NCBI RefSeq assembly: GCF_004348895.1
Contig: NZ_RRZK01000002.1
Span: 186,001 to 250,000 of the forward strand
Direction: 5' to 3'
Length of the DNA stretch: 64,000 nucleotides
DNA from: Pseudomonas vancouverensis
Lineage (GTDB): Bacteria; Pseudomonadota; Gammaproteobacteria; Pseudomonadales; Pseudomonadaceae
Shown: in pieces, positions 44,225 to 53,372 of the stretch
Layout: the number at the start of each line of letters is the position of its first letter
Numbering within the stretch: position 1 is the stretch's first letter
The notes under the pieces: generated by a model
What the model was told of the DNA's origin: nothing
Databases searched by the model: none
What the model saw: the letters and a program-made list of their open reading frames with translations, nothing else
Made by a program: the position numbers and the translations under genes

Positions 44225-45007
44225 ATGAAAAAAGCATTGCTGACCCTTTCTGCACTGGCATTGTGCGTGGCTGCTGGCTCCGCCCTGGCCAAGGAGTACA
44301 AGGAACTGCGTTTTGGCGTTGACCCGTCCTATGCACCGTTCGAGTCGAAAGCGGCCGATGGCAGCCTGGTCGGCTTCGACATCGACCTGGGGAACGCGAT
44401 CTGCGCCGAGCTGAAGGTCAAGTGCAAGTGGGTCGAAAGTGACTTCGACGGCATGATCCCGGGCCTGAAGGCCAACAAGTTCGACGGCGTGATCTCGTCG
44501 ATGACCGTGACCGAAGCCCGTGAGAAAGTCATCGACTTCTCCAGCGAGCTGTTCTCCGGCCCAACCGCTCTTGTGTACAAGAAAGGTTCCGGCATCTCCA
44601 CCGACGTCGCCTCGCTCAAGGGCAAGACCGTCGGTTACGAGCAAGGCACCATTCAGGAAGCCTACGCCAAGGCCATCCTCGACAAGGCCGGGGTGAAAAC
44701 CCAGGCCTACGCCAACCAGGACCAGGTGTACGCAGACCTGACTTCCGGTCGTCTCGACGCCGGCATCCAGGACATGCTGCAAGCCGAACTGGGTTTCCTG
44801 AAGTCGCCACAGGGTGCCGATTTCGAAGTCAGCAAGCCGGTGGATGACCCTCTGTTGCCAGCCAAGACAGCTGTCGGCATTAAGAAAGGTAACACCGAGC
44901 TGAAAGCCCTTTTGGATAAAGGTATCAAAGCGTTACACGATGATGGCACCTACGCCACCATTCAGAAGAAACACTTTGGCGATCTGAACCTGTACAGCGG
45001 CAAATAA
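44225..45007 (+). CDS. Basic amino acid ABC transporter, periplasmic binding protein (AotJ/HisJ type)
   Basis: A 260-residue periplasmic binding protein of the lysine/arginine/ornithine/histidine class. The signal peptide covers about residues 1-22 (ending SALA). The mature part shows LRFGVDPSYAPFESKAADG, GFDIDLGNAIC and GMIPGLKANKFDGVISSMT, typical of this class, plus a Cys pair in ICAELKVKC. First gene of an operon ordered like P. aeruginosa aotJQMOP. A terminator follows. The upstream 224 bases hold a possible sigma-54-like site (44047-44061). Confidence 0.88.
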   Translation: MKKALLTLSALALCVAAGSALAKEYKELRFGVDPSYAPFESKAADGSLVGFDIDLGNAICAELKVKCKWVESDFDGMIPGLKANKFDGVISSMTVTEAREKVIDFSSELFSGPTALVYKKGSGISTDVASLKGKTVGYEQGTIQEAYAKAILDKAGVKTQAYANQDQVYADLTSGRLDAGIQDMLQAELGFLKSPQGADFEVSKPVDDPLLPAKTAVGIKKGNTELKALLDKGIKALHDDGTYATIQKKHFGDLNLYSGK

Positions 45008-45013
45008 TGCCCG

Positions 45014-45041
45014 GCGCCCATCTCGCGATGGGCGCTTTTTT
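45014..45041 (+). terminator. Hairpin after the binding-protein gene
   Basis: GCGCCCAT / ATGGGCGC stem (loop CTCGCG), followed by T6. It probably gives partial termination so that binding protein exceeds the membrane subunits. Confidence 0.82.
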
Positions 45042-45063
45042 CATCCGATCAGGTTGCTGATTT

Positions 45064-45792
45064 ATGTTCGAAACCCTCTTACAAAATCTGGGGCTCTCTG
45101 CCTTCAGCCTCAAGGGCTTCGGCCCGTTGCTGATGCAAGGCACCTGGATGACGATCAAGCTGTCGGCAATGTCGCTGTTGGTAGCCGTGTTGCTCGGGCT
45201 GCTGGGCGCCAGTGCCAAGTTGTCAAAAATCAAACTGATGCGCGTGCCTGCCCAGCTCTACACCACCCTCATTCGCGGCGTGCCGGACCTGGTCCTGATG
45301 CTGCTGATTTTCTACAGCCTGCAAACCTGGCTGACGTCGTTGACCGACTACATGGAATGGGAATACATCGAAATCAACCCGTTCAGCGCCGGGGTCATTA
45401 CCCTGGGCTTCATTTATGGTGCGTATTTCACTGAAACCTTCCGTGGCGCGATTCTCGCCGTGCCGCGGGGCCAGGTCGAAGCCGCCACCGCCTATGGCCT
45501 CAAACGCGGTCAGCGCTTCTGGATCGTGGTGTTCCCGCAAATGATGCGTTATGCCCTGCCGGGCATTGGCAACAACTGGATGGTGATGCTCAAGGCCACC
45601 GCCCTGGTGTCGATCATCGGCCTGGCCGATCTGGTCAAGGCTGCCCAGGACGCCGGGAAAAGCAGCTATCAGTTGTTTTACTTCCTGGTGCTCGCCGCGC
45701 TGATCTATCTGCTGATCACCAGCGCGTCCAATTTCATTCTGCGCAGGCTTGAACGTCGTTACTCCGCCGGCACACGGGAGGCAGTACGATGA
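45064..45792 (+). CDS. Basic amino acid ABC transporter permease 1 (AotQ/HisQ type)
   Basis: A 242-residue inner-membrane permease with about five helices. The EAA coupling loop reads EAATAYGLKRGQRFWIVVFP, and GTWMTIKLSAMSLLVAVLLG begins the family core. It pairs with the next gene, which it overlaps by 4 bases. Confidence 0.92.
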   Translation: MFETLLQNLGLSAFSLKGFGPLLMQGTWMTIKLSAMSLLVAVLLGLLGASAKLSKIKLMRVPAQLYTTLIRGVPDLVLMLLIFYSLQTWLTSLTDYMEWEYIEINPFSAGVITLGFIYGAYFTETFRGAILAVPRGQVEAATAYGLKRGQRFWIVVFPQMMRYALPGIGNNWMVMLKATALVSIIGLADLVKAAQDAGKSSYQLFYFLVLAALIYLLITSASNFILRRLERRYSAGTREAVR

Positions 45793-46499
45793 TCGAACTC
45801 CTGCAGGAATACTGGAAACCCTTTCTTTATACCGACGGCCAGAACATCACCGGCCTGGCCATGACCCTGTGGCTGCTCAGCGCTTCGATTTTCTTCGGTT
45901 TCCTCGTATCGATTCCGCTGTCCATCGCCCGGGTCTCGACCCACCGCTACATCCGCTGGCCGGTGCAGTTCTACACCTACCTGTTTCGCGGCACGCCGCT
46001 GTATATCCAGTTGCTGATTTGCTACACGGGGATCTACAGCCTGGCGGCAGTGCGTGCACAACCGCTGCTCGACAGTTTTTTCCGCGATGCGATGAACTGC
46101 ACCATCCTGGCATTCGCCTTGAACACCTGCGCCTACACCACGGAGATCTTCGCCGGTGCCATCCGCAGCATGAACCACGGTGAAGTCGAAGCGGCCAAGG
46201 CCTATGGCCTGACCGGTTGGAAGCTGTATGCCTACGTGATCATGCCCTCGGCCCTGCGTCGCTCGTTGCCCTACTACAGCAACGAAGTGATCCTGATGCT
46301 GCACTCGACCACCGTGGCGTTCACCGCGACCATCCCGGACATCCTGAAAGTAGCGCGGGACGCCAACTCGGCGACCTTCCTGACGTTTCAGTCGTTCGGC
46401 ATCGCCGCCTTGATCTACCTGACCGTCACCTTTGCGCTGGTCGGCCTGTTCCGCCTTGCCGAACGCCGATGGCTGGCCTTCCTCGGGCCGACCCACTAA
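45789..46499 (+). CDS. Basic amino acid ABC transporter permease 2 (AotM/HisM type)
   Basis: A 236-residue permease, the second channel subunit. The EAA loop is EAAKAYGLTGWKLYAYVIMP; YTYLFRGTPLYIQLLICYTG is the conserved HisM segment. It is coupled to the upstream permease gene. Confidence 0.92.
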   Translation: MIELLQEYWKPFLYTDGQNITGLAMTLWLLSASIFFGFLVSIPLSIARVSTHRYIRWPVQFYTYLFRGTPLYIQLLICYTGIYSLAAVRAQPLLDSFFRDAMNCTILAFALNTCAYTTEIFAGAIRSMNHGEVEAAKAYGLTGWKLYAYVIMPSALRRSLPYYSNEVILMLHSTTVAFTATIPDILKVARDANSATFLTFQSFGIAALIYLTVTFALVGLFRLAERRWLAFLGPTH

Positions 46500-46527
46500 G
46501 GCTCAATACCGTTTCAGGAAACAACCA

Positions 46528-47646
46528 ATGCGCCACCAGACACATGACCTGCTGGCCCCGCTGCCGGGGACAGCACGACAGATCCACAGTTTTCACTTCG
46601 GGCCCCAAGCGGCCAACGGCAAGATCTACATCCAGGCATCCCTGCATGCCGATGAAATGCCCGGCATGCTGGTCGCCTGGCACCTCAAGCAGCGTTTGAC
46701 GGAGCTGGAAGCCGCCGGGCGCCTGCGCAGCGAAATCGTCCTGGTGCCCATCGCCAACCCGGTGGGCCTGGAACAGGTGCTGATGGATGTACCGCTGGGC
46801 CGCTACGAGCTGGAAAGCGGGCAGAACTTCAATCGCTGGTTCGTCGATCTCAGCGAAGAAGTCGGCAACGCCGTCGAAGGCTTGCTCGGTAATGACCCGC
46901 AAAGCAACCTGCGACTGATCCGCAACCATCTGCGCGAGGCACTGGCACGGCAGACGGCCGATACCCAACTGCAATCCCAGCGCCTGACCCTGCAACGACT
47001 GGCCTGCGATGCGGACATGGTGCTCGACCTGCACTGTGATTTCGAAGCCGTCGCGCATCTGTACACCACCCCCGAAGCCTGGCCACAGGTCGAGCCGCTG
47101 GCCCGCTACATCGGCGCCGAAGCCAGCCTGCTGGCCACGGATTCCGGTGGCCAGTCGTTCGATGAATGCTTCACCCTGCTCTGGTGGCAGTTGAAAGAGC
47201 GCTTCGGCGAACACTTCGACATTCCGTCGGGCAGCTTTTCGGTGACCGTTGAATTGCGCGGCCAGGGCGACGTCAATCACCCCCTGGCCAGCCTCGATTG
47301 CCAGGCGCTGATTGACTACCTGACCCACTTCGGCGCGATTGCCGGTGAGCCGGCTCCACTGCCTGAGCTGCTCTATCCGGCGACACCACTGGCCGGTGTG
47401 GAACCGGTCGCCACGCCGGTCGGCGGCCTGCTGGTGTTCAGCGTGTTACCGGGCGAGTACCTGGTAGCCGGGCAATTGATCGCCGAAATCATTGACCCGA
47501 TCACCGATCGGGTCACTCCCGTCCATTGCTCCACCGCCGGGCTGATGTACGCCCGTTCGCTGCGTCGCATGGCCACCGCCGGCATGGTCATCGCCCATGT
47601 CGCAGGTGCCGAAGCCTATCGCAGCGGCTATCTACTTTCGCCTTGA
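46528..47646 (+). CDS. AotO-like succinylglutamate desuccinylase/aspartoacylase family protein
   Basis: A 372-residue zinc-dependent hydrolase-family protein inside the transporter operon. The metal site is [13 protein letters not shown] (H-xx-E) with a later His in VLDLHCDFE, and [14 protein letters not shown] near residue 230 fits the catalytic Glu region. P. aeruginosa has such a gene, aotO, at the same operon position; its role is not established and it is not needed for uptake as far as I recall. The ATG at 46528 was chosen over an upstream frame that runs inside the permease gene. Confidence 0.82.
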   Translation: MRHQTHDLLAPLPGTARQIHSFHFGPQAANGKIYIQASLHADEMPGMLVAWHLKQRLTELEAAGRLRSEIVLVPIANPVGLEQVLMDVPLGRYELESGQNFNRWFVDLSEEVGNAVEGLLGNDPQSNLRLIRNHLREALARQTADTQLQSQRLTLQRLACDADMVLDLHCDFEAVAHLYTTPEAWPQVEPLARYIGAEASLLATDSGGQSFDECFTLLWWQLKERFGEHFDIPSGSFSVTVELRGQGDVNHPLASLDCQALIDYLTHFGAIAGEPAPLPELLYPATPLAGVEPVATPVGGLLVFSVLPGEYLVAGQLIAEIIDPITDRVTPVHCSTAGLMYARSLRRMATAGMVIAHVAGAEAYRSGYLLSP

Positions 47647-47659
47647 GGATGCATGCCCC

Positions 47660-48424
47660 ATGTACAAATTGACCATCGAAGGCCTGCATAAAAGCTACGG
47701 CGATCACGAGGTGCTCAAAGGTGTTTCGCTCAAGGCCAAAACCGGCGATGTCATCAGCCTGATCGGCGCCAGTGGTTCGGGTAAAAGTACCTTCCTGCGT
47801 TGCATCAACTTTCTCGAACAGCCCAACGACGGCGCCATGAGCCTCGACGGCCAGAGCGTGCGCATGATCAAGGATCGCCACGGCATGCACGTGGCCGATG
47901 CCGACGAACTGCAACGGATCCGCACGCGCCTGGCCATGGTGTTCCAGCACTTCAACCTGTGGAGCCACATGACCGTGCTTGAGAACATCACCATGGCCCC
48001 GCGCCGGGTGCTGGGTTGCGACAAGAAAGAAGCCGAAGACCGTGCCCGGCGTTATCTGGACAAGGTGGGCCTGGCCTCCCGTGTCGCCGATCAATACCCG
48101 GCCTTTCTCTCCGGTGGCCAGCAACAACGGGTCGCCATTGCCCGCGCACTGGCCATGGAACCGGAAGTGATGCTGTTCGACGAGCCGACCTCGGCGCTCG
48201 ACCCGGAACTGGTGGGTGAAGTGCTCAAGGTGATCCAGGGCCTGGCCGAGGAAGGCCGGACCATGATCATGGTGACCCACGAAATGAGCTTCGCCCGCAA
48301 GGTGTCGAGCCAGGTGCTGTTTCTGCATCAAGGGCTGGTGGAAGAAGAAGGCGCACCGGAAGACGTGCTGGGCAATCCGAAGAGTGAGCGGTTGAAGCAA
48401 TTCCTCAGCGGCAACCTGAAGTAA
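47660..48424 (+). CDS. Basic amino acid ABC transporter ATPase (AotP/HisP type)
   Basis: A 254-residue ATP-binding subunit with Walker [11 protein letters not shown]-loop VFQHFNLW, signature [15 protein letters not shown] and Walker [14 protein letters not shown]. The insert [20 protein letters not shown] is typical of HisP/AotP. The ATG at 47660 is 13 bases after the aotO-like stop. No argR follows, unlike in the P. aeruginosa aot operon. Confidence 0.93.
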   Translation: MYKLTIEGLHKSYGDHEVLKGVSLKAKTGDVISLIGASGSGKSTFLRCINFLEQPNDGAMSLDGQSVRMIKDRHGMHVADADELQRIRTRLAMVFQHFNLWSHMTVLENITMAPRRVLGCDKKEAEDRARRYLDKVGLASRVADQYPAFLSGGQQQRVAIARALAMEPEVMLFDEPTSALDPELVGEVLKVIQGLAEEGRTMIMVTHEMSFARKVSSQVLFLHQGLVEEEGAPEDVLGNPKSERLKQFLSGNLK

Positions 48425-48429
48425 ATATC

Positions 48430-48457
48430 TGTGGGAGTGGGCTCGCCCGCTCCCACA
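48430..48457 (+). terminator. REP-like hairpin after the transporter operon
   Basis: Arms TGTGGGAGTGGG and CCCGCTCCCACA (one G-T wobble) around a short loop, followed by A-rich sequence. It is related to the hairpin at 21305. It marks the boundary between the transporter operon and the helicase gene. Confidence 0.65.
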
Positions 48458-48530
48458 AAAACAAAGCAATTAAACTTGTTCCAATCTCCTGCGGTCACTG
48501 AAGGAACACCTTCAGAGCGCACTCCGCGGC

Positions 48531-51020
48531 ATGGGAACCTCCCCCGACTACGCCAGACAATGGTTCACCGCTCGCGGCTGGAAGCCGTTCGCCTTTCAGA
48601 AACAGGTGTGGACGGCGGTAAAGCAGGGTCAGTCCGGGCTGCTCCACGCCAGCACCGGTGCCGGTAAAACCTATGCGGTCTGGTTTGCCGCACTCAATCG
48701 TTTCGCCCCAACGGCGCCTCTCGCTGAAACAACGCGCAAACGCAAACCCGTCGCCGAACCGCTGACGGTGTTGTGGATAACCCCCATGCGCGCGTTGGCT
48801 GCCGACACCGCGAGGGCACTGCAAACACCGCTGCTCGATCTGCAAATTCCCTGGAGCGTCGGTCTGCGCACGGGCGATACCAGTAGCAGCGAACGGGCGA
48901 AGCAGAGTCGGCGCCTGCCCACCACGCTGATCACTACCCCGGAAAGCCTGACCCTGATGCTGGCCCGTGGCGATGCACAATCAGCACTGGCGAGCTTGCG
49001 TATGGTGGTGGTCGACGAGTGGCACGAACTGCTCGGCAACAAGCGCGGCGTGCAGCTGCAACTGGCCCTGGCGCGCTTGCGCCGTTGGCAGCCGCAGCTG
49101 ATTGTCTGGGGCATTTCCGCGACACTGGGTAATCAGGCCCACGCCGAACAGGTATTGATCCCGCAAGGTGGCGGCATCAGCGTGCAGGGCCAGAGCAGCA
49201 AGTCGTTGCGCGTCGATACGCTGATTCCGCCCGCCATCGAGCGCTTTCCATGGGCCGGGCACATCGGTTTGACGATGTTGCCGCAGGTTGTCGCCGAACT
49301 CGAATGCAGCCCCAGCACGCTGGTGTTTACCAACACCCGTGCGCAAGCGGAGATCTGGTATCAAGCCTTGCTCGAGGCCCGTCCGGACTGGGCCGGTCTG
49401 ATCGCACTGCACCACAGTTCGCTGTCGCGCGAGACCCGCGACTGGGTTGAGCGTGCGCTCAAGGACGGCCAGCTCAAAGCCGTGGTTTGCACGTCCAGCC
49501 TGGATCTGGGCGTGGACTTTCTGCCGGTGGAGCGTGTGCTGCAGATCGGCTCGGCCAAAGGTGTCGCACGACTGATGCAGCGTGCCGGGCGTTCCGGGCA
49601 TGCACCGGGGAGAGCATCACGGGTCACATTGGTGCCCACCCACAGTCTTGAGTTGATCGAGGCGGCCGCGGCCCGGGACGCCGTGGCGCAACGACGCATC
49701 GAACCGCGGGTCTCACCGGACAAGCCGCTGGATGTGCTGGTCCAGCATCTGGTCAGCATCGCGTTGGGCGGTGGTTTCCTGCCCGATGAGCTGTACGAGG
49801 AAGTTCGTGGCGCCTGGGCTTACCGCGACTTGAGCCCGGCTGACTGGGCCTGGGCGTTGGCTTTTGTGCGCCACGGCGGGCTTTCCCTGACGGCTTATCC
49901 GGATTATCGCCGGGTCGAGCCTGATGAACAGGGCGTGTGGCGTGTCCCCGATGCACGACTGGCGCGGCGTCATCGCATGAGCATCGGCACCATCGTCAGT
50001 GATGCAAGCATCCAGTTGAAGTTCTGGAGCAAGGGCGGTGGCGGCAAGCAACTGGGCAGCGTCGAGGAAGGTTTCATCGCGCGCCTCAGGCCCGGCGACG
50101 GTTTCTTGTTCGGCGGACGTTTGCTGGAACTGGTTCGAGTGGAAAACATGACTGCCTACGTCAAGCGCAGCACCGTCAAGAAAGCCGCCGTGCCGCGCTG
50201 GAATGGCGGGCGCATGCCGCTGTCGAGCGAGTTGGCCAATGCCGTGGTGGCGCGATTCAGCGCGGCCGCCCAGGGCGAACTGCTCGGCCCGGAAATGCAG
50301 GCATTGCGTCCGCTGCTGGCGCTGCAACAGCGCTGGTCCGGCCTGCCGACCGAAACCAGTCTGTTGGCCGAATCGCTGAAATCCCGCGAAGGCTGGCATC
50401 TGTTCCTGTATCCCTTCGCCGGGCGCCAGGTGCATCTGGGCCTGGCCAGCCTGCTGGCCAGGCGCATCAGCCAGCGCCAGGCCGTGACCTTTTCCATTGC
50501 CGTCAACGATTACGGCCTGGAATTGCTCAGTGCGACCGCTGTGGATTGGTTCGAACAACTGAACCCCGACCTGCTGAAACCCGATCATCTGCTGGAAGAC
50601 GTACTCGCCAGCCTCAATGCCGGCGAACTGGCCTTGCGTCGTTTCCGCGAGATTGCCCGGATCGCCGGGCTGGTGTTCGCCGGTTACCCCGGTGCAGCGA
50701 AAAGCACGCGTCAGGTTCAAGCTTCCAGTGGATTGTTCTTCGAAGTGTTCAAGCAGTACGACGCCGGTAATCTGCTGCTGGCCCAGGCAGGAGCAGAAGT
50801 CTTGCGCGAGGAGCTGGATATTCGCCGCCTCGAACAGACCCTGGAACGGATCAACCGACTGCGCCTCGACCTGCATGGGATCAAGCGCCCGACGCCCCTC
50901 GCCTTCCCTTTGTTGGTGGAGCGCATGCGCGAAAGCATGAGCTCGGAAAAACTCGCCGACCGTATCCGACGACTGATCGGTGATCTGGAAAAATCCGCCG
51001 AATCGCGGAAAGCGCAATGA
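48531..51020 (+). CDS. Ligase-associated DEXH helicase (Lhr-core)
   Basis: A 829-residue superfamily 2 DNA helicase. Walker A is STGAGKT (Lys46) and motif II is DEWH (162-165); [11 protein letters not shown] and [11 protein letters not shown] (motif VI) are also present, followed by a winged-helix and beta-barrel Lhr-core module. It matches the helicase of the ligase-associated DNA damage response set. It is coupled to pdeM by an ATGA overlap. The ATG at 48531 has a weak ribosome binding site, so an alternative start nearby is possible. The helicase-PdeM pair is cut off from exonuclease-ligase by the transporter operon. Confidence 0.92.
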   Translation: MGTSPDYARQWFTARGWKPFAFQKQVWTAVKQGQSGLLHASTGAGKTYAVWFAALNRFAPTAPLAETTRKRKPVAEPLTVLWITPMRALAADTARALQTPLLDLQIPWSVGLRTGDTSSSERAKQSRRLPTTLITTPESLTLMLARGDAQSALASLRMVVVDEWHELLGNKRGVQLQLALARLRRWQPQLIVWGISATLGNQAHAEQVLIPQGGGISVQGQSSKSLRVDTLIPPAIERFPWAGHIGLTMLPQVVAELECSPSTLVFTNTRAQAEIWYQALLEARPDWAGLIALHHSSLSRETRDWVERALKDGQLKAVVCTSSLDLGVDFLPVERVLQIGSAKGVARLMQRAGRSGHAPGRASRVTLVPTHSLELIEAAAARDAVAQRRIEPRVSPDKPLDVLVQHLVSIALGGGFLPDELYEEVRGAWAYRDLSPADWAWALAFVRHGGLSLTAYPDYRRVEPDEQGVWRVPDARLARRHRMSIGTIVSDASIQLKFWSKGGGGKQLGSVEEGFIARLRPGDGFLFGGRLLELVRVENMTAYVKRSTVKKAAVPRWNGGRMPLSSELANAVVARFSAAAQGELLGPEMQALRPLLALQQRWSGLPTETSLLAESLKSREGWHLFLYPFAGRQVHLGLASLLARRISQRQAVTFSIAVNDYGLELLSATAVDWFEQLNPDLLKPDHLLEDVLASLNAGELALRRFREIARIAGLVFAGYPGAAKSTRQVQASSGLFFEVFKQYDAGNLLLAQAGAEVLREELDIRRLEQTLERINRLRLDLHGIKRPTPLAFPLLVERMRESMSSEKLADRIRRLIGDLEKSAESRKAQ

Positions 51021-51685
51021 ACGCCCCTTATCCCGTAAGACTGGCGGGCGAAGAGCTGTGGCTGTTGCCGCAGAAAGCCATGTATTGGCCGGTGCAGCAG
51101 GCCTTGCTGGTGGCAGACGTGCATTTCGGCAAGGCTGCAGCTTATCGCAGCTTTGGCCAACCGGTGCCTCGGGGTACCACGGCGCAAAACATTGCACGGC
51201 TGGATGGCCTGTTAGCGAACCTGCCCGTTCGCCAGCTGATTTTTCTCGGCGACTTCCTCCATGGCCCCGGCTCCCATGCCCAAGCCACTCTTCAAGTCCT
51301 GGCCGAGTGGCGCGGGCGACACCCTGACCTGGCCATGACACTAATCCGTGGTAATCACGACAAAAGCGCCGGCGACCCACCTGCGGCGCTGAACATTCGC
51401 GTCGTGCCCGAGCCTTTTCTGTTTGGGCCGTTCGCCTTGCAGCATGAGCCACAACCGCATCCGGACCGGCATGTGCTGGCCGGTCACGTACATCCGGTCT
51501 ATCGGCTGAAGGGTCGAGGGCGGCAAAGTCTGCGACTGGCGTGCTTCAGGCTGGGCCAGGACGTCAGCCTTTTACCTGCCTTTGGCGCATTTACCGGCGG
51601 GTATCAGGTCACGCAGGACGAGCACTGCAAAATCTTCGTTATCGGCGATAACGAAATCTGGCCTGTGACCCCCGCGAACCTGTAG
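51017..51685 (+). CDS. pdeM: Ligase-associated metallophosphoesterase PdeM
   Basis: A 222-residue calcineurin-like phosphoesterase of the same repair set. Metal motifs are [14 protein letters not shown] (near residue 34), [23 protein letters not shown] and [12 protein letters not shown]. The activity reported for the family is on DNA or phosphodiesters, possibly 2',3'-cyclic. The stop codon TAG lies inside the first arm of the following REP element. Confidence 0.9.
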   Translation: MNAPYPVRLAGEELWLLPQKAMYWPVQQALLVADVHFGKAAAYRSFGQPVPRGTTAQNIARLDGLLANLPVRQLIFLGDFLHGPGSHAQATLQVLAEWRGRHPDLAMTLIRGNHDKSAGDPPAALNIRVVPEPFLFGPFALQHEPQPHPDRHVLAGHVHPVYRLKGRGRQSLRLACFRLGQDVSLLPAFGAFTGGYQVTQDEHCKIFVIGDNEIWPVTPANL

Positions 51686-51780
51686 GAGCGAGCTCGCTCG
51701 CGATGGTCGTTAACGATAACGCGGGGCGCCTGATGCCCCACGGCGTTCGCTGGTTCATCGCGAGCATGCTCGCTCCTACA
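51681..51780. repeat. Inverted pair of REP palindromes
   Basis: Arms 51681-51704 and 51757-51780 carry GGAGCGAGCTCGCTCGCGAT-like cores in inverted orientation, with a GGGGC/GCCCC hairpin between them. The left arm contains the pdeM stop codon. Confidence 0.88.
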
Positions 51781-51800
51781 GCAGGCAGATCCAATTGAAA

Positions 51801-52010
51801 TCAGACCACAGGCGCAGGCGGTGGCTCATCCGGAAGGGTGGGCTCACCGGGCTCGGTAGGCTGTTCATTGGGGGTATCGGGATCAGGCTGGCCGGGGATG
51901 CCTCCTGCCATACTGACGGGCGGATGGGCCAGCAATGACCAGGCCAGAACGCCAACCTGATTGGGTTCCAGCCTTGCCAGTTCGGCACTGATGCGCGGAT
52001 CGATCTTCAT
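51801..52010 (-). CDS. Small proline-rich C-tail protein, uncharacterised
   Basis: A 69-residue protein starting MKIDPRISAELARLEPNQVG. The first 40 residues look folded (GVLAWSLLAHPPVSMAGG), while the last 35 are Pro/Glu-rich (PDTPNEQPTEPGEPTLPDEP). A strong AGGAG ribosome binding site 6 bases before the ATG at 52010 supports it as a real gene; the longer frame that extends to 52298 runs antisense through dcd and is not real. It lies downstream of dcd on the same strand. No known function. Confidence 0.7.
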   Translation of the reverse strand: MKIDPRISAELARLEPNQVGVLAWSLLAHPPVSMAGGIPGQPDPDTPNEQPTEPGEPTLPDEPPPAPVV

Positions 52011-52117
52011 TCGGTACTCCTGAGCGATAGCCCGATCCGCCTTGCGTGGATCGGAGCAGTACACCCCATAGAGTGTACGCTCGCTGAAGAATTCCCGACG
52101 TCGGTCAGACGGTTGAC

Positions 52118-52684
52118 TCAGGTACGCGGCAGGGTCACGCCACGCTGGCCCTGGTACTTGCCGGCACGGTCCTTGTAGGAGACTTCGCATTCCTCGTCGG
52201 ATTCGAGGAACAGCATCTGCGCCACGCCTTCGTTGGCGTAGATCTTCGCTGGCAGGTTGGTGGTGTTCGAGAACTCCAGGGTCACCTGGCCTTCCCACTC
52301 GGGCTCGAGCGGGGTGACGTTGACGATGATGCCGCAGCGCGCGTAGGTGCTCTTGCCCAGGCAGATGGTCAGGACGTTGCGTGGAATACGGAAGTATTCA
52401 ACGGTCGTGGCCAGAGCGAAGGAGTTCGGCGGAATGATGCAGACGTCACTGTGGACATCGACGAAGCTGCCGGCGTCGAAGTTTTTCGGATCGACGATGG
52501 CCGAATTGATGTTGGTGAACACCTTGAAATGATTGGTGCAACGCACATCGTAGCCGTAGCTCGACACACCGTAGGAGATCACACGGCTGTCGTCGCTGCC
52601 ACGTACCTGGCGCTCGACGAACGGCTCGATCATGCCGTGTTCCTGCGCCATGCGGCGAATCCACTTGTCCGATTTGATGCTCAT
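52118..52684 (-). CDS. dcd: dCTP deaminase
   Basis: Deaminates dCTP to dUTP, the first step of the main route to dTMP. The 188-residue length and the motifs [16 protein letters not shown], the active-site segment [23 protein letters not shown] and the C-terminal [19 protein letters not shown] are those of the homotrimeric Dcd enzyme. It is monocistronic or transcribed with the small downstream gene. Confidence 0.96.
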   Translation of the reverse strand: MSIKSDKWIRRMAQEHGMIEPFVERQVRGSDDSRVISYGVSSYGYDVRCTNHFKVFTNINSAIVDPKNFDAGSFVDVHSDVCIIPPNSFALATTVEYFRIPRNVLTICLGKSTYARCGIIVNVTPLEPEWEGQVTLEFSNTTNLPAKIYANEGVAQMLFLESDEECEVSYKDRAGKYQGQRGVTLPRT

Positions 52685-53037
52685 GGCGGGTGTCCTGAAT
52701 AGCGAGGTCGAAAAATTCTGTTGGGCATCTTACCGGGCGCGCCGCCGGGTTCAAAGTCCGCGCTGCAATTCTCGCCGAACATGCAGGAAATACGCGCCCT
52801 GGCGACGAACCGTCACACCGCCGATCCCTAAAACGGAGAAACCTTCGCAAGAAGCATTGGCACGTTCCGGAAAAAGGGTTAAGGTGGCGCCACTGTGCTG
52901 CTTGTGTCACTGAGAATCTCTACACGATATGTTGAATTTCGATCCAACCATCTACAAGAATTTTTCCTGCTCTTTGCACTCAGTCTCGGCCAGGGTTCTT
53001 CCTGAGTCGCAGTTATCTTTGTTCAAGGAGTTACACC
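52685..53037 (+). promoter_or_regulatory. Intergenic region between dcd and the cold-shock gene
   Basis: No ORF here is convincing. The right part is the upstream region of the cold-shock gene; it ends in a strong AAGGAG ribosome binding site 9 bases before the ATG. A structured 5' leader is likely, as in other cold-shock genes, but no -35/-10 pair is clear. Confidence 0.45.
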
Positions 53038-53247
53038 ATGTCTAATCGCCAAACCGGTACCGTTAAGTGGTTCAACGATGAAAAAGGCTTCGGCTTCATC
53101 ACTCCACAATCCGGTGACGACCTGTTCGTTCACTTCAAAGCTATCCAGTCCGACGGCTTCAAAAGCCTGAAAGAAGGCCAACAGGTTTCTTTCATCGCTA
53201 CCCGCGGTCAGAAAGGCATGCAAGCTGAAGAAGTTCAAGTTATCTAA
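53038..53247 (+). CDS. CspA-family cold-shock protein
   Basis: A 69-residue single-stranded nucleic acid-binding protein. The two RNP motifs (KGFGFIT and DLFVHFKAI) are intact, and the start [20 protein letters not shown] fits the CapA/CapB group of Pseudomonas. It acts as an RNA chaperone. It is monocistronic with a strong terminator. Confidence 0.95.
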   Translation: MSNRQTGTVKWFNDEKGFGFITPQSGDDLFVHFKAIQSDGFKSLKEGQQVSFIATRGQKGMQAEEVQVI

Positions 53248-53264
53248 CTTGTACTTGCTTTAGT

Positions 53265-53297
53265 AAAAAGCCCCGCCCTTAACAGCGGGGCTTTTTT
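53265..53297 (+). terminator. Rho-independent terminator of the cold-shock gene
   Basis: AAAAAGCCCCGC stem with GCGGGGCTTTTTT around CCTTAACA; A and T tracts on both sides allow bidirectional use with the convergent DUF481 gene. Confidence 0.88.
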
Positions 53298-53372
53298 GTG
53301 GGCGAGTATTTTTCAGCCCACAAAAAAAGATCGCCCGAGCGCAGGCCCGGACGATCCCGATATTGACGATGT

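Noticed and set aside
49713..51452. A 579-codon open frame antisense to the Lhr helicase and pdeM
   Set aside because: Spans two clear coding genes on the other strand and shows no family motif.
52011..52298. N-terminal extension of the small gene at 51801-52010
   Set aside because: It would run antisense through the end of dcd; a strong AGGAG site before the ATG at 52010 supports the short form.
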